Of a stretch of 64,000 bases of DNA, positions 56,066 to 64,000 are shown one piece after another (within the stretch, counting starts at the first letter, position 1; the number at the start of each line of letters is the position of its first letter). The DNA is taken from NCBI GenBank assembly GCA_037044905.1, contig JBAOKB010000126.1:1-64000 (forward strand), given 5' to 3'. This DNA comes from Hortaea werneckii. Lineage: Eukaryota; Ascomycota; Dothideomycetes; Mycosphaerellales; Teratosphaeriaceae. The notes under the pieces are model-generated. The model searched no databases. It worked only from the letters and a program-made list of their open reading frames with translations, and was not told where the DNA came from. Both the position numbers and the translations under genes were made by a program.

Positions 56066-59000
56066 TCATGACTCTCCGATAGGTGCAGTGCTGCCCTGCC
56101 TATTCTCCACAAGGTCTTTCTTAAACGGCGCAACAGTCGGTCTGCGTGGCACCGGCTCATCCTTGGTCCAACGGTCAATATTGCGCATGAGTGCTTGCGT
56201 TGGGAACTCCATCAGAGGGGTCAGAACTGTTGCCAGAAGAAACAACAAGGCGTATGTCGTGATCAACGTGATCAATAGGTTCGCCCAGTATGGCACATGC
56301 GCATCGTTAAGTGCAAGGGCACACCACGCACCCCATGTCCACATGACGAAGCCGTGGGTCAAATAGATTGTCATGATATGCGGGTGTAGCCAAAGGATCA
56401 CCTTCAAGGAGAGGAACTTCTGGAACCATGTCGAGAGCTCGACTAGTATCTGCAGGCCGATCGAGAAAACCAGGATGGTAAGGGTTGGCTCGTTGTAATC
56501 TGGATACACTGCTTCGACTTGCATGATTGGGCGACCCGTCGCAAAGTCCGGATGTATGCTGTTTTCCGCAGTGGGAAAAGACCATTCCTGGTTGAAGATG
56601 GCGACGAGCGGTGCAGCTGCTGCAAAGACGAAAGCACCGGAGATGACGGCATACAGAGCTATGGGCGCTTTTGCAAATACTGTCTCCACTTAAAGGTCGC
56701 CTCGAGGTCGGAAAGGACCAATCCACACCAGTGGCATGCACTCCAGCTCTGTGTAAAAGAAATCAGTAACGAGTCTTTCGAGTTGGCTAGCAGCTTGCAC
56801 TTACCCTCGCATACCAGCCGGACAAAATGGCGATGATATAGAAGCCGAAACGCTTCCAAGGGTTCCTAATGTCTCGGATGAGGACCGCTGCCGTCAATAC
56901 AACATAAGTAAACTGTAGCTGCACCGGCACTGTCCACAAGACACCGATACAATAGTGCGTCACAACTTCCGGTATGGCATTCGGCATGAGATATCCCAAT
57001 TCGATCATGTTGTTCATAAAGACACCGAAATTGTCTTGCGCCGAGACATACGGCCAGGTAGACCACGACACTGAAGGCAGCCACTCCAAGGAAGCCGCGA
57101 GGCCCATTGAGATCAGGAAATACTCCAAGAGTGAGACGATGACGATAGGGACGAACAAGCGTGGCGCCCGGCGGAGTTCCTTCTTTGCGATGTCGTCCAG
57201 CTTGCCATTCTTGAGGTAATTGGTGGAAAGGAAGCGAGTGGCAGTCAAGAAGAAAGGTCCAATCCAAAGCTGGGTGAGCAGGTAGCTACCGAGAAAGATC
57301 TTGAACCACTTCTCGGCTTCGGGATAATGGGCGCTGGGACCGTAGCCGAGGGTGATCCAGGGCCAGAAGGTTTGGCAGAAGTGGTGGAGAGTGACACCTA
57401 AGCAGGCGACGGCGACAAGGCCAGCAAGATAGTCGATTCGCTTGGTAGGGGGCGGTTTTGCTGTATTGTCTGGAATCACGGTGGCAGGCTCTTCCTTTCC
57501 CTCGGTCGGCGCTACAGTTACTGCGACTTCTTTACCTTTTTCGGTCGCGGTCAGAGGTGCCTGTGTTACTGGCTCGACTGAATCTTTGACTATGTTGGCA
57601 TCGCGAAATGGACTGCAACCCTCTACGGCATTTCGAGACTCCTTTGGAGACTGCTCGATCCTGTCGGCTTCACCTGCACGATCATTCTCCGACACTCTGG
57701 CAGCTTCCTTTCCACTGTTGGTTTTGGAAGACTGGAGTGGTGATGGAACGCGAGGCAGGCTGGCCATGCTCATGTTATACCCTTGGCCATTCGGGAACGG
57801 CCATGGGGGCGGCGTTTCGTACGCAGGCAAAGGCGTGTGATAGCCTGAGCGAGGCGTCTGCGCACCCGTTGTCGGTGCCGGTGTCTGCGTCCTTGGTGTG
57901 GTATTTCCTGAGTAGTCGGCAGTGCTATCCTTGTGCCCATTGTCGCTATCCCCGTCCTTGGTCCTCTCGCTCTTACTTTGTGAGGGTCGTTTTCCCAACA
58001 ACAGTGATCGCAGAGCATGCCAGGGAGTCCGTCGGAAGAAGACATTGATCAGAGCAAAGATTCCGAAGGAGCTACAGCAAGCGGCAACGATGCCGGCGTT
58101 GTCTCGAATGCGTCCACGATGCAGATCAAACTTCCAACGGACCAAGGAAGCTGGACCATATGAAGTCGAGCCGCGAAGGCTTGTGTCATCCATTGAGCAT
58201 GGGGACACTTCTGAACATCTCTGATCAAGCTCACGGTGCTGTTCATCGGTCATCGCTGATGAGTTGAAAAACGAGCGGACATAGAGAACGTGGCTTCGCG
58301 TGCCGTTGACACCAGGCGGTCCCTCCATATAGTAATCATCTCCAGTCGACCAGGTGCGAAGGTATAGAGGTTGACCTGCCAGGGGCAGCGTGCGGTCATG
58401 ATGGGTTACAGCTCGTGTCTGATTATCAGCAACCCAGAAAGCCACAGATGATAGGTTCCAGTCGAATCGCACGTCGGTGTAGTCGCGCCACGGATCCTGG
58501 CTCGCAGCTTCCATGACGGTATAATTGGTCACGGTGTCTTCGGACGGCCATTCGCCGTTGACGAGATAGCTTACCCGGGCATCTCTCCAATCCTTCATGT
58601 TCATGAAATCCATGTTGAGAGCTTCTGAGCCATTATACCTCAGCATGAACGACAGCGCCGTGCCGCCTGTATACTTTGCAGCTCCTCTCATGCCTGCTCG
58701 GAAAGAGCCGTACTGCATGTCCTGCCGCACACTCCTCAGACTCCCGCCATGGACCACATGATCTGGCGTCGAAGGACTTGTTCGAAGCTGTAGCGATTGT
58801 ACGTGCGGCCAGATGTATGTATCATTGTTTATCTCAACATTGTCGGGTTTGGCTCCGACTTTCCACACAGAACTTGTAAGCCGTCAGCATGAAGATGTTC
58901 TCAAGAATCGCATGTGGTCACTTTACTTACTTCCAGCCCTGCTCCTTTTTATGCTCAAAATCTTGAAGCAAGAAAAGATCGTTATCGATGGCTTCGGTCT

Positions 59001-59144
59001 CGTTGAAATATACAATCAATGCGTCCGTATGTAGACCTGTCTTGTAGTCGGATCTTGGAAGCCACAAGAACATTGTTCGTCTATGGTTGCAGCTCTAGCC
59101 GTGGCAAGCAGTGTGGTTACAAGTACCAATAAGAGAAACATCAT
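56066..59144 (-). CDS. GH16-like domain fused to a membrane acyltransferase-3-like domain
   Basis: Predicted two-part membrane protein. Exon 1 (59144-58931) encodes a signal peptide (MMFLLLVLVTTLLATARA) and CSCGFQDPTT, with a one-base break near 59,020 before DALIVYFNETEAIDNDLFLL. Intron 58873-58930 (GTAAGT..TTACAAG) leads to a concanavalin-like (GH16) domain: GGSLRSVRQDMQYGSFRAGMRGA, SEALNMDFMN, VRFDWNLSSVAFWVADN. After a first membrane span (IVAACCSSFGIFALINVFF) comes a disordered Pro/Thr/Ser stretch of about 180 residues, then an acyltransferase-3-like multi-span region starting KRIDYLAGLVAVACLGVTLHHF. Intron 56749-56805 (GTAAGT..TTACACAG) leads to the last spans, with a one-base break near 56,672. 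The usual GH16 ExDxE active site is not evident, so the outer domain may bind rather than cut glucan. It lies next to a second acyltransferase and a GT2 synthase. Confidence 0.87.
56749..56805 (-). other. Second intron of the GH16-acyltransferase gene
   Basis: 57 nt, donor GTAAGT, acceptor TTACACAG. Phase 0, joins GWYAR to SWSACHWCG. Confidence 0.8.
58873..58930 (-). other. First intron of the GH16-acyltransferase gene
   Basis: 58 nt, donor GTAAGT, acceptor CTTACAAG, branch-like TGCTGACG. Phase 2, joins EQGW(N) to SVWKVGAKPD. Confidence 0.78.
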
Positions 59145-60327
59145 TACCTACTGGACCCAACACACGCCAGACAAGGAAGTCTGTTGCTGGAACAAGTTGC
59201 AATGGATAAGGTAAAAGGCTTCGTGCCAGCCTAAGTAGAGGCGAAAAGGTTGTGTTTGTGGCGCTGGAGCCTCGCAAGGTAATTCTGAATATCATAAAAA
59301 GGCAGGATCGTCTTCTGGCACAGCCATTGCAGTAAAGCAACAGATGAGATTGCAGAGCTATTTTCATTTCTGCTGATCATCTTCACCCAGAGCTATTGAT
59401 AGAATGCAATCCGACAAGCCACTGATGTTGCCGCCGCCGCCGACATCAAGGACCTACGTCCGTCCCGCCATTGCATCTGCTGGCTTCCGTGGAAAACGAG
59501 TTCGATCAGAGCGGTTGAGAATATTTACATTAAGCGAGCCTTTCTCAAAAAGCCATGAAGCTGTCTTGGTAGTTTCAGCCCCTGTACGCCAACGCACTCG
59601 TGTCCGAGCTACGGTGGCTACGCCGGGAGCTCAGAGCCGCAAAGCTTGATTCGCAGGCTTGCCTGCATAGCGGAACGACCTTGCAGACGGACCTGCAGAC
59701 TCCACCGACCTGCAATGAACTTCTTCCGCGGTTCGTACGACGACGCTAACATGGAGCCTGCAGAAGCCATGTGAGAGACGTTGTCGTTATCGCACGAGTT
59801 ACATGTGCTCTCCCGGCACTCAACGCAGTGCAACTGTACACGCGGCATTTATCATTTACAGCTCTCCAATCAGACGCTCTGCATTTCGGTCGTGGACCGC
59901 CTCCAAGCCCTGATCGTTTCTCAGAAAGAACAAGGACATTTATAGCACATTGAACGGTGAGGCTTCATTCTCTCAACAAGTGGCGGTCGCGAAGTGCCTA
60001 GCCGGGAGCAGCGCCACGCAGCGATAATCGAATCTGCACATGTACTTTATGTTTTCGTAGAACGGCCTTGGTAGTTTCTGGCGATAACGATGAGCGCATT
60101 CAGCTCACACTAGATAACGCGAATATTCAGCCGAAACTTCATCTGGTAATGATCTGAGATGGTTGAAGTCAAAGCTGAAAATGGCACGACTTCATCCTGA
60201 GCAGAGCATTCCAACGAGAATGTAAAAGGACCATACATCATTCTGGTTCGCTTCAGCCCGCCAAACCCCGATTAGAGCGCTCGCCTGACACAATTGACAC
60301 AGCTGTGAGGATCCTCACAATAAACTC
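59145..60327. other. Intergenic gap with a 16-bp palindrome
   Basis: About 1.2 kb between the two acyltransferase genes. No gene seen. A perfect palindrome TGTGAGGATCCTCACA (60304-60319) lies just 3' of the acyltransferase stop. Confidence 0.6.
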
Positions 60328-61688
60328 TCAGCGAAGTAGCCATTTGTAGCCTTTGCTAGCGATCATCTGCGATGGCAAGTCAACCAAGCGATAGAAGACC
60401 TCAGCAAAGAATATCGTTGAAAGCGTTGCCACCACAAAAACGGCGAAATTGGCTGTCGCTTTGCTCGTGCCTTGATCGAGGTGGAGATGGAGGAAAAGTT
60501 TGATGCCAATTGTCCAGAAGACAGCAGATTGTGCAACAAAATACCTTAAGGCCTGTTAACAATCGTTCTCATCGTACAAGGGGTTGTGAACGTACTCAAT
60601 GATCGTCTACCAATCTGAACAAGCCATCTTGCAGACAAGCAAGTGCATGCTTTAGGTGTAGTCTCCACGATGAGCAAGACACCGAATATGACAAGGTAAT
60701 TGTCCACTCGAGGGTATGGGTCAGCAGCTGCAAATTGCGCTCGGTCCGTGTTCTCTGCGAGATCGAGAAAAGGATGGAGCACCAGCTCTTTGTCGACGTA
60801 CTGAGGTAGCACGGTCCAGGTATACTTCATTGCAAAGCCTGCGACTGTCATTGCTGCACCAGGCGCAGCGTAGGGAATACGCCAGTCTTCGTTGATCTCG
60901 AGCCCAGAGTCCAGACGAGCGCGCAGCACTGGGTTGATGATGTAGTCTGCGAGTAGCAATGCGCTGGCGTCATACCAACCCCATGTGTTCATCCAAAAAG
61001 ATCCCAGCGCGAAGAGAGTGAGGAATTGCCAATGCCATGTTGCTCGCGTGAATGGAAGAATCACCATCAAGAAGTATATGTCCAGCTTTGCTGAAAGATG
61101 AGCGAGATCATCCACACAGTCCCCGAAGGCCAAAAATCGTTGGCGGCTTGGTAATAGTATGACCGTACAATCCAGAACTGATCAAATATAGCGTTGAGAC
61201 CCGTCAATGCATTGTTTGGACTCTCCGGTGCGGTGATTGAAGCATTGGGAAGACTTCCTCAAATTGACGTATGTAAGACACGCCAATGCCTCCGAACATT
61301 CCAAATACTATAGCGCAAGCTATTGTGAGAACCAGTGGCAATCGGATAAGCCTTCTTATGATACTCCCGGCGTAGTTACTTGGTTGAGGCCTTTGAGGAA
61401 GCGTACGCATATCGAACGAGCACTAAGGACGAAGAAAAAGGTTCGAACCAGACTGAGATTGTAGAACACTGGCGAGAAGACATAGCGAATGATTTCCTGA
61501 TAGGTCGGTCCTTCTGTGTCTTGAGATACGACACTTGGAACAAAGGTTTGCAAGAAGATCCAGAGGACACTCAGGATGGAGAGAATACCGCGCAAGCCGA
61601 GAATATGAGAGTGTTCCTCGGGTCCGTTGTCAGCTTGCCATCTGGCCGGCTTCGTGACGCTTCGAAATGCTGTTCGTATGCTATTCAT
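60328..61688 (-). CDS. Membrane acyltransferase-3-like protein
   Basis: Multi-span membrane protein of the acyltransferase-3 superfamily, whose members transfer acyl groups to sugars, lipids or peptides. The start MNSIRTAFRSVTKPARW at 61688 is followed by ILGLRGILSILSVLWIF, the family N-terminal signature. Further spans: LVRTFFFVLSARSICVRFL, LIRLPLVLTIACAIVFGMFGGIG, FLMVILPFTRATWHWQFLTLFALG, NYLVIFGVLLIVE, FVVATLSTIFFAEVFYRLVD. It ends GYKWLLR with TGA at 60328-60330. Reading it whole requires one-base corrections near 61,380, 61,245 and 61,068, and the last 80 residues are reached through a break or intron near 60,630-60,550. The tail FAEVFYRLVDLPS is typical of the family end. Paralogous in type to the membrane half of the neighbouring GH16 fusion. 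Substrate unknown. Confidence 0.82.
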
Positions 61689-62864
61689 CGTCGTTCTGGT
61701 ATGCTTCTGATTCTTTGCAATGTTGTTGATAGACTGAAGACTATTTGCTTCGTCCTCAGTCCCACAAAGGGGTGCCTCCTGAGCGGTCTGGCCAAGCTTT
61801 GAAAGGCATGCTTCCAGCACGCAGGTACATGTGTTTCAACGGTTGTGATAACAGGACCCATGCCGAGCCGTGTCATGATGCATGGCCATCCAGGACACCG
61901 TTCTCGACGTGCATCAGTCTACTGCGAAGTAGCCGTGGGCAACCCGCATTGCTGTTTATTCCTGGTCATTGTCTAAGCGAGGCCGACTATCTGCGTGTTA
62001 TCATCACCACTAGTTGGGCTGGCCGCTTGCCGCGCGATGCTTGCAATGATACGAGATCGGCCGGATCATGGTTGTGGGAGAAACCAGAATGTGAGAGGTC
62101 ATCATTTTCTGGATTGAGACATGCAGTTTGACGCCCGGCCAAGCAGAGACGGCGTCGGCTCCTGCCGCAGCCCTTCCGAAAACTGCAAAGTATACTTTTT
62201 CTGGGAGCGACGCACGACGCTTCGTCTTGTCCACATTGACACGGTCTACATCGACATGGATTGATGCATCGGCAGCATGCACTGTCATCCTGCAAGAGTA
62301 CCTGACGAGACAGAAGCTTTATCTTCAACCGATCGGCAAGCTTCATATCTGCTGTGCAAGCTCCTGGAATTATTTGAACCATATTCCGGCGACCTGGACA
62401 GGGTATTTCCTGCTGATGGAGTCGGTTAAATGGTATGGAATCTTGGATACCTGGATGCTACGCTTCCTACTGGCTCGTATCAGGTACTGAAGATCCACGG
62501 ATTGCGATCTCCGCTGCGAATATAGTAGCATTTCCAGGTCTGCTAGACTGCCACTCATGCAGCCATCCTCGTCTATTAGATTTTGCAATCCAACGAACGG
62601 GGGCTCGAGGGCCGACCAGTCTAGGCATGTTCTTCACAAGGGTCGAAAAGGCGTTATCTGTATCTAGAAATGGAAACATCGACGATAACGAGCTCTTCCG
62701 CAGGACAGCGCTGGAGTCGTCTGGTCAGTATACGAGCTCTCATCCCCCTTCGACCAAGCTTCGTCCTCGCTGTATAGATCTCATCATTTACATTCGTTTT
62801 TCGTACTCGGCGGGTAGTTGGCGTTTTCATTTGCTACCATATACTCAACCCTTCTGTCGCTACA
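61689..62864. promoter_or_regulatory. Divergent promoter region of the acyltransferase and GT2 genes
   Basis: 1,176 bp between two divergent starts (61688 minus, 62865 plus). Frames inside lack recognisable features. The arrangement would allow co-regulation of polysaccharide synthesis and acylation; I cannot name factor sites. Confidence 0.5.
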
Positions 62865-64000
62865 ATGTTTCCGTTCAAGAATCACCAGGAGGGTGACCTT
62901 ACCGATTTGACGCCCCCTGGGCAAACCCCCTTATCATCGAGAGGAACGACTTTGTGTAGCAACACTTCGTCCCGAACTCTTGCAAGACGCACTCTATGGG
63001 CCATCAAAGCCCATTGGCTTGCCTTTTCCGACTGGCTCATAGATTGGACACCTTGTGTCCTCGTTGCTTGCTACTGGGTTGTGTGTACGGCAATATTTTG
63101 CATGTGCTCCAGTCAAGCCATTGAGGTCTTCTACTTCTTTTACATGATTGTAAGTAGCAGGGTGGACGACGACTTTCACGAATAAATTCTAATGGAATCC
63201 ATCAGATCAACCTGTACATAGCGCTATGTACAGCAATCGAAAGTTTTCTGGGACTCTCACCTGTTCGCAATGCCCGTGTGGCAGCGATTAAGGTAGATGA
63301 AAGGGCGGCAAATTCCCGACCAGCGAAGACAAGCTACCCATCATGGATATGGTCATGGTAGCGTATTTGCCGAACGAGAAAGACATCGTACTCGGACAGA
63401 TCATGTACGCTTTGGAAGAGATTGTCTATCCTGCAGACAAACTCCGTGTCAATCTCGTTTACAACACCCCTTCGCCTATCGAACCGCTGGAGACCCAGCT
63501 TCGCAACCTTGCCGCAGACTACTCGCAACTCAACATTGTCAAGGTCCCGAACTCCAAATCAAAAGCCGACAATCTCAATTACTTCTTCAGTCTGCCGTCA
63601 ACCGGAGCCGACTTTACTGGGATCTTCGACACAGATCACTTGCCACATCCATACAACGTCAGATGGGCAGCAGAGCGCTTTGTAAAAGACGGAGAGAAAG
63701 TCGATATTGTTCAAGGCAGATGCGTCGTCTATAACACCTCCGAGGGGTTTCTCGCCAAGATGATTGCGGTCGAGTTCGACAAGATCTACGCCATCGCCCA
63801 TCCAGGAAGAAGTCGATTGTTTCGATTCGGGCTCTTCTGCGGGAGTAACGGTTGGTGGCGATCCGACGTGGTCCGGAACATCAAGATGCATGGCCACATG
63901 CTCACCGAGGACATCGACTCCGCGCTGCGTGCGTATGGCAGCGGAAAACACGCTGTGCACGAAATGAACGTCGTCTCTTACGAGTTGGCTCCGACAACCT
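62865..64000 (+). CDS. Polysaccharide synthase, GT2 family (Cps1/hyaluronan-synthase-like), 3' end outside the window
   Basis: Processive beta-glycosyltransferase of the plasma membrane, resembling fungal Cps1-type synthases. Exon 1 from ATG 62865 has a polar start (MFPFKNHQEGDLTDL) and a membrane span (VLVACYWVVCTAIFCMC). Intron 63150-63205 (GTAAGT..ATCAG) joins YFFYMI to INLYIALCTAIESFLGL. A one-base loss at the C-run 63337-63339 shifts to PIMDMVMVAYLPNEKDI. The catalytic GT2 fold follows: DKLRVNLVYNTP, SKADNLNYFF, FDTDHLPHP (DxD-type metal site), GRCVVYN, LFCGSNGWWR, TEDIDSALR (ED acceptor-side motif). The QxxRW motif and C-terminal spans must lie beyond base 64,000. It is divergent from two acyltransferase genes, suggesting a locus for an acylated extracellular polysaccharide (inference). 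Confidence 0.92.
63150..63205 (+). other. Intron of the GT2 synthase gene
   Basis: 56 nt, donor GTAAGT, acceptor CATCAG, branch-like TTCTAATG. Phase 0. Confidence 0.87.

Noticed and set aside
62435..62896. 153-codon plus-strand frame just before the GT2 gene
   Set aside because: Overlaps the GT2 start in another phase and has no recognisable feature; more likely leader or promoter sequence.
1..64000. CRISPR arrays, bacterial operons, ribosomal RNA genes
   Set aside because: None seen; the repeats present are telomeric or short duplications, and gene structure is eukaryotic.

Overview
This window is the left end of a filamentous ascomycete chromosome (Pezizomycotina; a Dothideomycete related to Mycosphaerellales/Capnodiales is my best guess from gene families, not proven). 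The evidence is a terminal run of CCCTAA telomere repeats in end orientation, 48-64 nt GT..AG introns with CTAAC-like branch sites, a telomere-linked RecQ helicase, an AT-rich retroelement that looks hit by repeat-induced point mutation (RIP), and typical fungal protein families. The first 46 bases are not biological: they match the Oxford Nanopore native-barcode adapter (barcode 08 with its two flanks), so the contig starts at a sequenced molecule end.

Layout. (1) 45-5.5 kb: telomere, a short 38-bp subtelomeric repeat, and a telomere-linked helicase frame of about 1,700 codons on the minus strand. It is broken by six in-frame stops, all TAG, with no frameshift. (2) 6.08-9.2 kb: AT-rich, RIP-like wreck of a Ty3/gypsy chromovirus (reverse transcriptase end, RNase H, integrase, chromodomain, possible LTR), truncated at its 5' side. 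(3) 9.3-15.3 kb: small accessory genes (GRE2-like reductase, a fungal-specific hypothetical, a LURP-one/Tubby-like protein, a Rossmann protein). (4) 15.4-28.6 kb: six consecutive minus-strand genes that look like one catabolic neighbourhood: GH5 exo-1,3-glucanase, tannase/feruloyl esterase, dienelactone hydrolase, second GH5 enzyme, Zn2Cys6 regulator, MFS sugar transporter. (5) 30.2-50.3 kb: conserved core genes (SREBP, IMP4, UPF1/NAM7, indoleamine 2,3-dioxygenase, tRNA-Leu(CAA) with intron, pepsin-like protease, a Pex24/Pex30-type peroxin, NOP16). (6) 51.6-64 kb: deuterolysin, a small conserved protein, then a polysaccharide locus: GH16-acyltransferase fusion, a second membrane acyltransferase, and divergently a Cps1-like GT2 synthase cut by the window end.

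Single-base frame breaks recur across the window, including in genes expected to be single copy and essential or nearly so (UPF1, NOP16) and often at short homopolymers. Together with the adapter this points to an incompletely polished long-read assembly. I therefore annotate those genes as CDS and give each break. The six TAG codons of the helicase are substitutions and need a different explanation.
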